DNA from: Shewanella sairae | GTDB taxonomy: Bacteria > Pseudomonadota > Gammaproteobacteria > Enterobacterales > Shewanellaceae | Assembly (NCBI RefSeq): GCF_023283535.1 | Contig: NZ_JAKILT010000033.1 | Coordinates: 1 to 58,581 of the forward strand | Direction of reading: 5' to 3' | DNA: 58,581 bases | Shown here: one piece after another, positions 1 through 8,709 of the stretch | Numbering within the stretch: the first letter of the stretch is position 1 | How the letters are laid out: each line of letters starts with the position of its first letter | Notes under the pieces: model-generated | Told to the model about the DNA's origin: nothing | The model's input: the letters and a program-made list of their open reading frames with translations, nothing else | Databases searched by the model: none | Made by a program: the position numbers and the translations under genes

Positions 1-61
1 AAGGCATAGTGCGAATGGCTATCTCAGCCCAGAAGCATTCGAACTAAAGAGCATTGCTTAG
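1..61 (+). mobile_element. 3' end of an IS3-family-like insertion sequence (transposase C-terminus, cut by window edge)
   Basis: An open frame enters from the left edge at base 2 and stops with TAG at 59-61. It reads RHSANGYLSPEAFELKSIA, which resembles the C-termini of IS3-family DDE transposases (the YN..RRHSALGYLSPxxFE region). A short inverted repeat (CTAGT/ACTAG) follows within about 30 bases and may belong to the IS terminal repeat. The rest of the element is outside the window, so intactness cannot be judged. The family call rests on this short motif only. Confidence 0.6.
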
Positions 62-366
62 TGCCGTGTCTAGTTTTAGTACTAGAGATCATAATGATTT
101 TTTGGGTTATACAGTCCGCTCTCCTTAATAAATAATTAACAGTCTCTCTATGACCAAAATACATCTAGCCCACACAGAAGTATTCACTCCGCATAGCTAT
201 AGCCTGTAGATAGAGTGTGCATTCATTACATCTAGGTATACCAACTGTAGATCCTTGTACCGAACTTAATCTCACACTGATATTCAGGTACAAAAAAACC
301 TGCACTTGGCAGGTTTCTTCATATCAACTTATGTTTTAAAGCAGCTTATACTTCAAAGCCAGTTGA
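62..366. other. Non-coding stretch between the IS end and yjdM
   Basis: No plausible gene was seen. The first part probably belongs to the IS end. The right part holds the yjdM terminator. The rest is AT-rich with no recognised motif. Confidence 0.5.
292..315 (-). terminator. Rho-independent terminator of yjdM
   Basis: Stem AACCTGC/GCAGGTT with a 5-base loop. On the minus strand it is followed by a run of T (the A-run at 292-298), about 50 bases past the yjdM stop. Confidence 0.8.
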
Positions 367-708
367 TTAGTTTTGCTTTCTAACAAACTTAGACTTAAGC
401 ATCATCTGGCCGTGACCATCAACTTTACAGTCAATATCGTGGTCAGCATCAACAAAACGCTTAATCACAGCTTTAGTACCTACTTTAAGTACCAGCGATG
501 AGCCTTTAACTTTAAGATCTTTAATTAGCGTGACTTTGTCTTCTTCAGCTAACAAGTTACCCACTGCATCTTTTAAAATAATCGCATCTGGATCTACGAT
601 AACTTCATTTGGATTCCATTCATGAGCACACTCTGGACAAACTAGGTTTGTACCGTCTTCGTATACATAGATAGACTCACATTTTGGGCATGGTGGGATA
701 GCGCTCAT
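367..708 (-). CDS. yjdM: PhnA/YjdM-like zinc-ribbon protein
   Basis: The 113-residue protein matches the YjdM (formerly PhnA) family in length and architecture. An N-terminal zinc ribbon is formed by CPKC near residue 7 and CPEC near residue 24. A small beta domain of the KDAVGNLL...DKVTLIKDLKVKGSS...KVGTKAVIKR type follows. The family was named for linkage to alkylphosphonate genes in E. coli, but it is not phosphonoacetate hydrolase and its biochemical role is unsettled. It is monocistronic here, with its own terminator downstream and no phosphonate genes nearby. Assignment to the family is secure; function is not. Confidence 0.9.
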   Translation of the reverse strand: MSAIPPCPKCESIYVYEDGTNLVCPECAHEWNPNEVIVDPDAIILKDAVGNLLAEEDKVTLIKDLKVKGSSLVLKVGTKAVIKRFVDADHDIDCKVDGHGQMMLKSKFVRKQN

Positions 709-1100
709 GGCATTTTCTCTTTGAATAAATAAATTGTTGGATCGTACTCAATGCGCCGTTTTTAACAGTCATTAAACGATCCACCTTTTAAACACATATT
801 ATAATAAAATTTTCCATTATCAGCTAGGTTCAAAAAGCCGTCTTGTGAACCCACTAGTCTTTGCTATTTTCAGTATTTGATCTTGATAACAAAACACCAG
901 TCAAATCGCACACAATACCAGCGATTTCTTACAGTTTTAGCGTAGTGAATCTTATTACCCATTTGATATATCCACTTTGATCACAGCAAGCGCTATAGCT
1001 TGATACAGCTCTCGCTAATATTACGGTGTAGTCATTCAGCCAATAAAAGCGATTACAGCTGTATCTAGCACTCACTACCCAAGAACAAAGCACTAAGTAC
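709..1100. other. Intergenic region, no gene seen
   Basis: AT-rich stretch between the yjdM start and the tandem repeat at the end of the AraC gene. It must contain the yjdM promoter, but I cannot place one with confidence. Confidence 0.4.
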
Positions 1101-1148
1101 TTTTAACGAGTGATAGTTTTAACAAGTGATAGTTTTAACAAGTGATAG
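1101..1148. repeat. Three tandem copies of a 16-bp unit
   Basis: Units at 1101-1116, 1117-1132 and 1133-1148 read TTTTAACAAGTGATAG; the first has G for A at its eighth base. The third unit lies inside the 3' end of the AraC gene and contains its stop codon, so the array could vary in copy number by slippage without changing the protein. Confidence 0.9.
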
Positions 1149-1944
1149 TTTGCGCATATTGCTTTAAAGAGATCCCAAATTGAGTCTTAAAACGCTGACT
1201 AAATCGACTTTCAGATTGATATCCGCAGCGAAATGCCAATTCAAGTTGGGTAAGCGGCTGCTCGTTGCGTGCATTAACGGTTTGCATCACACTAATGGCA
1301 TTTAACATTCTGACCTCGGCTAATACTTCTCTAAACGAGGTGCCCTCTTTACTTAAATGACGCATAAAGGTTGCTTGGCTCATGGCAAATCGCCCACAAG
1401 TATTCTCAATACTGTGGTTGCTTGCCGGATCAATAGCAAGATAACGACTGAGTTTTTGTCGCAAGGATAATTGCCTATGAGCAAACAGTTGCGACAAAGC
1501 GCCTGCTTCAAAAAGCTGTTGGTAAAATCCGTCAAGGTAACACTGCTGCGCAGCAGCGCTTAATGACAATTCAGCCATGGTAATCAACTGCGACAATGCA
1601 AAATTAAGGCTATCATTAACAGCAAGGCTTGGCGGATTGAGTAAATCGCTTTGTTCTATAGCTGCTGCAGATAACTGTTTAAGCAGTGCTTCTGACGGCA
1701 AAGATTTAAATGAAATCTGAATTGACTGAAACTTATCTTGGCTAGGCTCATTGATAAAGGTCAATGGTTGGTTTTCTGCCGCAAGTAACCAGTTATGACG
1801 ATTAAAGGCTATTGCCTCACCTTGCCACTGCAGAAATTTAACGCCTGCAGTAACGACAATAATACTGGGGGTTAATACTGGCACATTACGCAGCGGCTGC
1901 GCCTTATGACCAAAGTAACGATCAATTCTCAGCAGTGAACTCAA
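1135..1944 (-). CDS. AraC-family transcriptional regulator
   Basis: A 269-residue protein. The N-terminal half resembles a cupin-type sensor (roughly residues 1-150). The C-terminal half has two helix-turn-helix motifs, near NTCGRFAMSQATFMRHLSKEG (about residues 181-201) and LELAFRCGYQSESRFSQRFKTQFG (about 233-256), as in the AraC/XylS family. The start is a TTG codon with a good ribosome binding site (TGAGGA, about 6 bases upstream). It lies upstream of a PEBP gene on the same strand but is read away from it, so the target is unknown. The overlapping 16-bp tandem repeat marks its 3' end. Confidence 0.85.
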   Translation of the reverse strand: MSSLLRIDRYFGHKAQPLRNVPVLTPSIIVVTAGVKFLQWQGEAIAFNRHNWLLAAENQPLTFINEPSQDKFQSIQISFKSLPSEALLKQLSAAAIEQSDLLNPPSLAVNDSLNFALSQLITMAELSLSAAAQQCYLDGFYQQLFEAGALSQLFAHRQLSLRQKLSRYLAIDPASNHSIENTCGRFAMSQATFMRHLSKEGTSFREVLAEVRMLNAISVMQTVNARNEQPLTQLELAFRCGYQSESRFSQRFKTQFGISLKQYAQTITC

Positions 1945-2053
1945 TATTATTCCTCAACTGCAAGCTAACATTTATCATTAAACTGCCTAAGCGAAATCAG
2001 GTTGATTTCGCTTAGGCTTATCTAGCTCATGCTGCATTAACTAAGATACTAAC

Positions 2054-2581
2054 TTAACGCACATAGGTTGCTGTTAATACTGCTTTATCTATTGCCATTT
2101 TATTCAATGTAAAGCCAACTACAGCAGGAGATATGTCGCTAGGTAAATCGATTTTAGCTTGTGGTAATGCCCAAATCGTAAATTGATAACGGTGCATGCC
2201 ATCGCCTTCAGGCGGGCAAACTCCACCGTAACCCGGCTTACCATAATCGGTTCTTGTTTCAAGGCCGATATTGACTTTACCAGATGCGCCTTGCGCAACT
2301 GATGTGGTGTCTGCTGGAATATTAAGTACCGTCCAATGCCACCAGCCGCTGCCTGTGGGTGCATCAGGATCAAAAGCGGTTATCGCAAAGCTCTTAGTGC
2401 CTTTAGGGGCATTTTTCCAAGACAACTGCGGCGATAAATTGCCACCACTACAACCCATACCATTATATTCAAACTTAGATGACATCAACTGCCCTTCGTT
2501 GATGTCATTACTCGTTAGCTCTAACGCATAGCTGTGAGCCGAAAACGCCAGTAACGCGATAGATAAACCGATGTGCTTCAT
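2054..2581 (-). CDS. YbhB/YbcL-type PEBP (Raf kinase inhibitor-like) protein, secreted
   Basis: A 175-residue protein with a Sec signal peptide (first 19 or so residues, ending SAHSYA). The mature part carries phosphatidylethanolamine-binding family hallmarks: DPDAPTGSGWWHW near residues 71-83, GKPGYGGVCPPEGDGMHRY, and FTIWAL. Bacterial members (YbhB, YbcL) bind small anionic ligands; physiological roles are mostly unknown, and a periplasmic location is inferred from the signal peptide. It appears monocistronic. The start has AGGATCC upstream as binding site. Confidence 0.88.
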   Translation of the reverse strand: MKHIGLSIALLAFSAHSYALELTSNDINEGQLMSSKFEYNGMGCSGGNLSPQLSWKNAPKGTKSFAITAFDPDAPTGSGWWHWTVLNIPADTTSVAQGASGKVNIGLETRTDYGKPGYGGVCPPEGDGMHRYQFTIWALPQAKIDLPSDISPAVVGFTLNKMAIDKAVLTATYVR

Positions 2582-2810
2582 AATGGATCCTAGATGTCTT
2601 TGTGAATGTACATCTAGTTTAGTTAATCAACAATATAAAAGTTACCCAAAACTATCATAATAAGCTTATTAAACATCCATTTTGATAGTTACAGTTTATT
2701 TTAACAGTTAAACGCATTGCTCCTTGCAACTATTGATGCTGATAAGTCGTTAGCAAAAATACGCTTAACCTCGCCTTAACGCGGGCCTTTACTCAAGTAG
2801 CAAACCGTAG

Positions 2811-3533
2811 TTATCGAGTACTAAAGCCTTGGCCCTTTAAATATGCCTGCATAAAAGGTCGCGACTCTTTATTGAGTGTTGCACTTATCTGTTCAGACCA
2901 TGAAATTTGCTTATTATTACTGCTCCTTGCCGCATAATATTCACGGATATGCAGATCATATTGCGCGAGTTCATCACTGTCGATTGCCTGATAGCGCTCT
3001 TGATGCACCAAAATACTTAAAGGTAGACGCGGTTTAGTTTCAGGAAGTTTCGCAGGATAACCAAGGCACATACCAAACAAAGGTACAACATACTTAGGTA
3101 GTCCTAATAATGACTTCATCTTATCTGGATTATTACGGATCCCGCCAATATAGACGCCACCAAGCCCCATAGATTCTGCAGCCAGTAATGCATTCTGGCC
3201 CATCAAGCCAGTATCAATCGCACCTATTAGCGTTTGCTCGGTAAAGCCCAACTGAGCATTAGGGCTCACTTGTAAATGACGATTAAAATCAGCGCAGAAG
3301 ACTAAAAACTCAGCCGCGGTTTCAACATAGCTTTGCCCACCAGCGAGTTCGGCAATCTGCGCTCGAGTTGCAGGATTCGTTACCCGAATAATGCTGCTAC
3401 ATTGAATAAAACTGGAACTGGAGGCTGCATTTGCACACTGTAAAATTAACTCCAGTTTATCTTGCTCAATTTGTTGCTCGGTAAACTGACGAATAGAGCG
3501 GTGCTGAAGTATGGTTTTTATGGTGTGATTCAT
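2811..3533 (-). CDS. NfsA/Frp-type NADPH-dependent FMN nitroreductase
   Basis: A 240-residue flavoprotein of the oxygen-insensitive nitroreductase group. Visible features are the N-terminal FMN phosphate-binding HRSIRQFT, a conserved central AIDTGLMGQNALLAAESMGLGGVYIGGIRNNP, and GMCLGYPA. Length and motif order match NfsA and Vibrio Frp, which transfer electrons from NADPH to nitroaromatics, quinones or flavin. It stands alone between intergenic spaces. An AGG at the right distance supports the ATG start. The substrate cannot be read from sequence. Confidence 0.88.
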   Translation of the reverse strand: MNHTIKTILQHRSIRQFTEQQIEQDKLELILQCANAASSSSFIQCSSIIRVTNPATRAQIAELAGGQSYVETAAEFLVFCADFNRHLQVSPNAQLGFTEQTLIGAIDTGLMGQNALLAAESMGLGGVYIGGIRNNPDKMKSLLGLPKYVVPLFGMCLGYPAKLPETKPRLPLSILVHQERYQAIDSDELAQYDLHIREYYAARSSNNKQISWSEQISATLNKESRPFMQAYLKGQGFSTR

Positions 3534-3844
3534 GGTTGACCTACTGGCGGTGTTTTGAATAACAGCCTACTTACCTTAAAACACTGCCACAAGCTAATCG
3601 ATTAAAAATAAAGATTTTTTAGTTAAAAATGCAGCTAGATAATCTTGGTAGCTAAATGAATACGGCTAGTACAAATCACGAATTGCGAACAAAAAACAAT
3701 CGAGTCAGCCAGAAGCTTAGCTAAAATTAAATGTAATTCATCTTTATTGATCTATTTCCAGTACAGGAATAGGTTAATAAATATCTGGTACAGAGATCAC
3801 ATTTCGCCATCTCCGTCAGCCATTAATATTCATGGAGTATTCTG
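3534..3844. other. Divergent intergenic region, no gene seen
   Basis: Space between the divergently read nitroreductase and CBS-domain genes, so both promoters should lie here. A weak CRP-like half site (TCACA near 3796-3800) was noticed, but its partner half is poor. Confidence 0.4.
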
Positions 3845-4405
3845 ATGAGAAACCTAGAACTATTTAGCACAGCGTCAATCGATCACTTAATGTGGTCACA
3901 AAAAGAGTATTCAGCCAACCTAGACTCACCTGCTCTATCTATCTTCACCGACTTTGACCACTCCCAACCTATGGTTATCGACTCGTCAGCCAGCGCTGTT
4001 GATACCGCAGAAATCATGGTCAAGACCCACGCTTTTATGCGTCTTGTCGTCGATAAAACCAATCGCTTCTTGGGGATCATCACCCAATACGAACTGTCCC
4101 ACAGCAAGATGATGAAGTTAGCAGCCAAAAACGCCTGTACCATTAACGATCTGCAAGTTACTGAATTAATGGTGCCTAGAGAGGGCTTGATGGCGCTTGA
4201 TTATCATCAAGTGGCTACCGCCAATGTCAGTGATGTTGTAAGAGCTCTACAAGAAAACGGGCTACACCATATGCTGGTGATTGACCACGAGCTGCACCAT
4301 ATACGTGGCCTTATTGCCGCCAACGATGTCGCCAGAAAACTCAATGTACCAATTGATATTAATCAGCCACCATCGTTCTCACAAATATTTAAAGCAACAC
4401 GTTAA
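3845..4405 (+). CDS. CBS-domain pair protein
   Basis: A 186-residue soluble protein with two tandem CBS motifs, roughly residues 35-95 (MVIDSSASAVDTAEIMVKTH...RLVVDKTNRFLGIITQYEL) and 105-175 (VTELMVP...HHMLVIDHELHHIRGLIAANDVARKL). CBS pairs (Bateman modules) bind adenine nucleotides or related ligands and usually regulate a partner. No catalytic domain is fused and no obvious partner is adjacent, so the target is unknown. GGAG sits about 7 bases before the ATG. It converges on the EAL gene. Confidence 0.88.
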   Translation: MRNLELFSTASIDHLMWSQKEYSANLDSPALSIFTDFDHSQPMVIDSSASAVDTAEIMVKTHAFMRLVVDKTNRFLGIITQYELSHSKMMKLAAKNACTINDLQVTELMVPREGLMALDYHQVATANVSDVVRALQENGLHHMLVIDHELHHIRGLIAANDVARKLNVPIDINQPPSFSQIFKATR

Positions 4406-4429
4406 TTCATAATCACCTTTATATTAAAA

Positions 4430-4459
4430 AGCCCCTGTAACATACAAGTCTCAGGGGCT
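4430..4459 (-). terminator. Terminator of the EAL-domain gene
   Basis: Stem AGCCCCTG/CAGGGGCT with a 14-base loop, followed on the minus strand by TTTTTAATAT. It lies 15 bases past the EAL gene stop and may also limit read-through from the converging CBS gene. Confidence 0.8.
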
Positions 4460-4473
4460 CACTATTTAAAAGG

Positions 4474-6015
4474 CTAGCACGCTATCGCGTTATCACATAA
4501 GTAATGTTCTAACTCAAGTGCTGGTAACGCTTTTGAATACAGCCAACCTTGATGTAGATTAACGCCTAATGAGTTTAAAATATCCGCTTGAGCTTGGGTT
4601 TCAACACCCTCCGCTATCACACTAATATTTAGCTCTTCAGCAATAGCCATATAAGATAAAATTAGCGATAGCTTATTCCCTGGCTTACCAAGCCGGCTAA
4701 CAAACTGCTGATCAATCTTAAGGTAGTCAAAATCTAAATTCTGCAACCACAGGTTTCCGCCGTAGCCAGTACCAACGTCATCAAGCTCTATTTTGCAACC
4801 AAGCTGTTGGCAAACATCTACAAATTGTTTGAGTTTGTCCCAGTCAGAAATCGGGATACGCTCAGTTAATTCAAAACTTAAATATTCAACCGGGTAGCCC
4901 TGCTCCGCAAGTTCGAGTAGAAACTGATGCATTAACCCTTGCTCAATCTCTTTGGCACTAATATTAATACTGCACCAAGCAATTGTTTGCTGCTTTAGCA
5001 AACCTCTTAGCTCATTAAGTGCTGTTAACATAATCCAGCGGGTAACTTCTGGCATAACCGGAGACAGTTCCAACTGACCAATAAAATCGCCAGTATTGCG
5101 AATACTGCCATCTGCATTGCGCCATCTTAGCAGTACTTCTACACCAAAAGCCTTATCTTCACTGGTATCGACTATGGGTTGATACGCTAAGAAGAACGCC
5201 TCTTTTCTCAATGCCTGCTTAAAAGATCGATTCAAGTATATTTGCTTAGCCGCTCCTCGAAGAATAAAGCCAATAAACAAAACTAACGCATAAGCTAGCA
5301 TTGAAAATAGAAAGTAATTCAACCAAAGCAAATTCTTAGCGAGTGAGTCGATTGAAAAGCAATATCGCAAATCCGTTACCCGCGAATGAAACTTCATTGT
5401 CTCTGAGTCTGGATCGCCATGATCGATTCTCAATAGGTTATTACCATTATCCAAATCAATACTTAAACCATCAGACAATGTCGCATAAGGTAAAATATCG
5501 GCCATATCCTGCACAGCATCAACACCTACAAACAGTTGATACTGACTGGTCATCCGAGCAACGTATATCGGCCACAGTGCCTCACTGTTACTGCAGTTAC
5601 CTTGTTGGTAAATATGTAAACCATGATCTTTAGACTCATCAATTCTAAAGTAGTCTGGTCCATTCACTTCATTAGCACCTAACGCTGAACATATCAGTTT
5701 TTCATCACTAAACTTAATCCAAACAATATCTTGCTCGCTAGAATTGAGAATATGATTTCGAAGCACATTAACCGTTTCCACTGAACAGCCTTGTGTTTCT
5801 AGTCCGTTTAGTTCACCTTGAATCGCTAACAGGTTTTTATTCGCTGTCGCTACCCCCTCAACATAAAGATTGTCGAGTTTTATGACCTTTGCAGAAAAGG
5901 TCGTAAATACGCGATAGTGTACTAGGTAATATGAAGTCACAGCGCAAAGCAAAACCATGGCGATAATGAGCCAAGGAAGATCTTTCTTTCTAGCAATAGG
6001 GTCAAACTTGAGCAT
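4474..6015 (-). CDS. CSS-motif EAL-domain cyclic-di-GMP phosphodiesterase, membrane-bound
   Basis: A 513-residue protein with a transmembrane helix near residues 14-34, a periplasmic CSS-like sensor (Cys in QGCSVET and in LICSALG, about residues 77 and 109), a second helix near 231-250, and a cytoplasmic EAL domain from about 268. The signature is EVL instead of EAL in GVEVLLRW, but catalytic positions are kept: NISAKE, FELTER, DDVGTGYGG, KIDQQFV, AEGVET and HQGWLY. Activity is therefore expected. In E. coli CSS proteins, periplasmic cysteine redox state controls the phosphodiesterase; applying that here is inference. It hydrolyses c-di-GMP, favouring motility over biofilm. Confidence 0.9.
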   Translation of the reverse strand: MLKFDPIARKKDLPWLIIAMVLLCAVTSYYLVHYRVFTTFSAKVIKLDNLYVEGVATANKNLLAIQGELNGLETQGCSVETVNVLRNHILNSSEQDIVWIKFSDEKLICSALGANEVNGPDYFRIDESKDHGLHIYQQGNCSNSEALWPIYVARMTSQYQLFVGVDAVQDMADILPYATLSDGLSIDLDNGNNLLRIDHGDPDSETMKFHSRVTDLRYCFSIDSLAKNLLWLNYFLFSMLAYALVLFIGFILRGAAKQIYLNRSFKQALRKEAFFLAYQPIVDTSEDKAFGVEVLLRWRNADGSIRNTGDFIGQLELSPVMPEVTRWIMLTALNELRGLLKQQTIAWCSINISAKEIEQGLMHQFLLELAEQGYPVEYLSFELTERIPISDWDKLKQFVDVCQQLGCKIELDDVGTGYGGNLWLQNLDFDYLKIDQQFVSRLGKPGNKLSLILSYMAIAEELNISVIAEGVETQAQADILNSLGVNLHQGWLYSKALPALELEHYLCDNAIAC

Positions 6016-6444
6016 TAAGCAGTGCCAAATGAAAACATTTAATATCTACCAAGCACTACCAGTAGTAAGTACTTGAATTTAATTGCAACCGTGTATGTTA
6101 ACGCTATACAAATTGCTTAAATTGAACCTTTGCAGCCACGAATCAAGCATAAGCATTTGTTAGTATAGATAATTAATTATACTTACGGATATTCAACTTA
6201 GGCCACCAATTCAAAGAGTGCGCGAATTTACGCCTGTTTAAAAATTAGGTCAACTTAAATTTGTATAAAAATAGAGCTAGAACATAGGCGCTACACAAAA
6301 CCCATTCTTTCGTTTTACATTTCCCCAAACAACCCTTGGAATTTAAATTTGCACAATAAGAAGCCTTACCGCTATTCTGATAGCGTTAGCTTTATAGATA
6401 TTGCCTGAAATCATAAATAAACCTAACTGTAGAGGGGTCAAACA
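6016..6444. other. Divergent intergenic region, no gene seen
   Basis: AT-rich space between the divergent EAL and LpxR-like genes. No operator or RNA structure was recognised apart from ordinary AT-rich promoter-like sequence. Confidence 0.4.
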
Positions 6445-7449
6445 TTGACTTTCTTAGTTTCTTATCGCGCCATCAAAGCATCCAGCGCTACCGCTGTTTT
6501 ATTATGCTTTCCCACCCTGTCTTTAGCCGATCAGTGGCACCTTAGCTTAGATAATGATGTGATCATCGGACAAGACGGCGATTACTCCAACGGATTTGTT
6601 TTAGGCTGGCAAGCGCTACCTCAAGCAGACTTTAACCAAGCCCCATGGCCTTTTAACTGGCAGAGCCAGTTGCAAATTCCAATGTCAAACTCTGGGCAAA
6701 CAAGCCAGTGGGGAGCTAAATTCTATCAAAGGCTATGGACACCTAAAGAAATTGAATTTGATTATCCTCAGCCCTACGATCGCCCCTACGCCGGGGTTGC
6801 AGAGCTAGAAAGCTTTACCGGTAGCTTTAGCGACTCTTTTGCCCAAAAGAACTGGTTCAGTATTGGCGTCATTGGCCCAGCCTCTGGCGCTCAGGCCATG
6901 CAAGAGTTCGTCCATAGAATTACCGATTCAACATCACCCAATGGCTGGAAATACCAAGTCGAAAACCAGCTGACAATTCAGTTAGCGTATGAAGCCGACA
7001 GCTTGCTCACTAGGCAAACCGCAGGTAAAGACAGCCAATGGGAAATAAGTGCATACAACCACAATATGTTAGGTAACTTTCGCAGTGAAGCCAATTTAGG
7101 CTTAATGTTTCGCTGGGGAGATGACTTAGCCCAATCCTTTGGCCAACTAAGTAGCCATGCAGGCCACTATGGTCAATATAGCCATACTGCACGCCAAAGA
7201 GGTAGTTGGACGGTTTACGCCCGAGCACAAGCAGGTTATCGATTTAATGATTTAACCTTAGATGGCTCTTTACCCTATGATTCCTATGCAAAGCTCAAAC
7301 ACCAACAGGCTAAAGCAAGCACTGGCGTCATTTGGGCTTTTCCCACTTGGTCAGTCAGTTGGAGCTTTGATTTATATACTCAAGAATATGAGTCAGACAG
7401 TGATAAATGGCATGGCTACGGTGTACTGAGTTACAGCAAGCAACTGTAA
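6445..7449 (+). CDS. LpxR-family (DUF2219) outer-membrane lipid A 3'-O-deacylase
   Basis: A 334-residue protein with a signal peptide ending near SLADQ. Family motifs follow: LSLDNDVIIGQDGDYSNGF (the Asn-Asp pair and Ser correspond to active-site residues of Salmonella LpxR), YDRPYAGVAEL, and FVHRITDSTSPNGWKYQVENQ, whose His matches the catalytic histidine. The alternating pattern and C-terminus fit a 12-strand beta barrel. The family removes the 3'-acyloxyacyl chain from lipid A. The start is a TTG with AGAGGGG about 7 bases upstream. Substrate specificity in this organism is inferred. Confidence 0.85.
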   Translation: MTFLVSYRAIKASSATAVLLCFPTLSLADQWHLSLDNDVIIGQDGDYSNGFVLGWQALPQADFNQAPWPFNWQSQLQIPMSNSGQTSQWGAKFYQRLWTPKEIEFDYPQPYDRPYAGVAELESFTGSFSDSFAQKNWFSIGVIGPASGAQAMQEFVHRITDSTSPNGWKYQVENQLTIQLAYEADSLLTRQTAGKDSQWEISAYNHNMLGNFRSEANLGLMFRWGDDLAQSFGQLSSHAGHYGQYSHTARQRGSWTVYARAQAGYRFNDLTLDGSLPYDSYAKLKHQQAKASTGVIWAFPTWSVSWSFDLYTQEYESDSDKWHGYGVLSYSKQL

Positions 7450-7466
7450 CTCAGTGCGCGACAATA

Positions 7467-8282
7467 TTAAAAACTAAAGGCCCAACCTATTTGCGGGCCT
7501 TTTTCGACAAAGTCCATTTCATAATGAACGCCATCCACCTCGGAGTCGTTGCCTATCTGCAGGTAACGATAACCAATCCAAACATTATGCAGATGCCCAA
7601 AGCGGTACAAGGCTGAAGCGTTAAAGCCAAAGTCTCTGTCGTTATCTCCATAGATCTTAGTGTCAGCCCCTGCAGATACGCCCCAGGACTCACTAAACCA
7701 GTGGCGATAAGTTGCGCCCACCAGCCAGTCAAACAGGTGCTCGTCAGCTATAGGTACTTGGGCATTGATATTGATTAGGCCATCATCTTTAAGCGGCTTA
7801 ATATTTAAATCTATTTTGCTAAACACATGCCGTACACCTGTAAATAAGCGCAAGCCTGGGGTAACTTCATACCCGGCTAAAAAATCATTCACAGCTAAGT
7901 GCATATCGGTTTCAATATTGTGCCCTGGAGAGATAACGCCACCGGTTATCGGCCCTGTTAGCCCCGCCGTTTGACTATCGCTTTTTATCCTTAGGTAGTT
8001 AACTCGCAAGCTATAAAGCCAATCGCCTTTTTGCGCATAAAGCTCACCAATCACCCCAAAATTAAGATTACTAATGATGTCGTTAAACGGTACTTCAATA
8101 TCAACACGATCTGCATCAGCATTGATGGTGCCCGATATATCCGGCGCCCAAACCATAGGTAAGGCTATCAAGTAGTTCCATTCATCTTCAGTTGATGAAT
8201 CGGGACCAATTTCATATTGGTCCTCAGCATTTACCATTGAGGTAGATACCAATAACAATGCCATTAAGGTCAGTTTTTTCAC
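7467..8282 (-). CDS. Predicted outer-membrane beta-barrel protein of unknown function
   Basis: I chose the GTG at 8282 (MKKLTLMALLL) because CAGGGAG lies 8 bases upstream; an in-frame ATG 11 codons earlier has no such site. The 271-residue protein has a signal peptide cleaved near VNA-ED, then alternating aromatic/polar strands (YSLRVNYLRIKS, YEVTPGLRLFTGVRHVFSKID, VGATYRHWFSESWGVSAGADTKIYGD, VWIGYRYLQIG) and a C-terminal Phe (GWAFSF), typical of BAM-assembled barrels. It converges on the LpxR-like gene with 17 bases between stops, and its last codons form part of the shared terminator. No family name recognised. Confidence 0.75.
   Translation of the reverse strand: MKKLTLMALLLVSTSMVNAEDQYEIGPDSSTEDEWNYLIALPMVWAPDISGTINADADRVDIEVPFNDIISNLNFGVIGELYAQKGDWLYSLRVNYLRIKSDSQTAGLTGPITGGVISPGHNIETDMHLAVNDFLAGYEVTPGLRLFTGVRHVFSKIDLNIKPLKDDGLININAQVPIADEHLFDWLVGATYRHWFSESWGVSAGADTKIYGDNDRDFGFNASALYRFGHLHNVWIGYRYLQIGNDSEVDGVHYEMDFVEKGPQIGWAFSF
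7476..7504. terminator. Bidirectional terminator overlapping the 3' end of the barrel-protein gene
   Basis: Stem AAAGGCCC/GGGCCTTT with an 11-base loop followed by a T-run on the plus strand, right for ending the LpxR-like transcript. It lies inside the last codons of the opposing gene. Confidence 0.75.
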
Positions 8283-8651
8283 TAACAACACTCCCTGTAT
8301 TGAACGCGCACTCATTAATGATGGCGAAACTTATTTTGGTGAGTGTAATACAAGATTAATCATCAGCCAATCTAGCTGTTTTTAATACTATTTGTACTCA
8401 GTATGCCTGTATCCATTTAGTAAACTTCTACATAATGAATACCACTCACCCATATTTAACCGCTTATATAGACTCAATCCGCGCACTTAAATAACCATTC
8501 AATCTACCACGTAAATAACATTAGTCATTTACCTTCATAAAAGTAAAAACAGCAATTAACCTCTGTCGTTGCTGATTTGCAAATTGCGAATAAGTGTAAA
8601 AAACAAAACCACAAAAACAGCCAAAACACTGATAAGTAACACTTAAATTTA
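8283..8651. other. Intergenic region upstream of the LruC gene
   Basis: AT-rich divergent space between the barrel protein and the LruC-domain gene. No gene was seen. The right end leads into a sigma-54-type promoter. Confidence 0.4.
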
Positions 8652-8669
8652 TTGGCACAGCTTATGCTT
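8652..8669 (+). promoter_or_regulatory. Candidate sigma-54 (RpoN) promoter for the LruC operon
   Basis: TTGGCAC and ATGCTT are spaced so that the GG and GC doublets are exactly 12 bases apart, as in -24/-12 promoters (consensus TGGCAC-N5-TTGCW). Only one base of the -12 element deviates. Transcription would begin near 8679, giving a leader of about 30 bases before the ATG. No enhancer-binding protein site was identified. Confidence 0.55.
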
Positions 8670-8709
8670 TATCTGGATACATTGATAACATGACTGCGAG
8701 AGATGCATT

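Noticed and set aside
3780..3800. Possible CRP site before the CBS-domain gene
   Set aside because: Only one half (TCACA) is good; the other half matches three of five bases.
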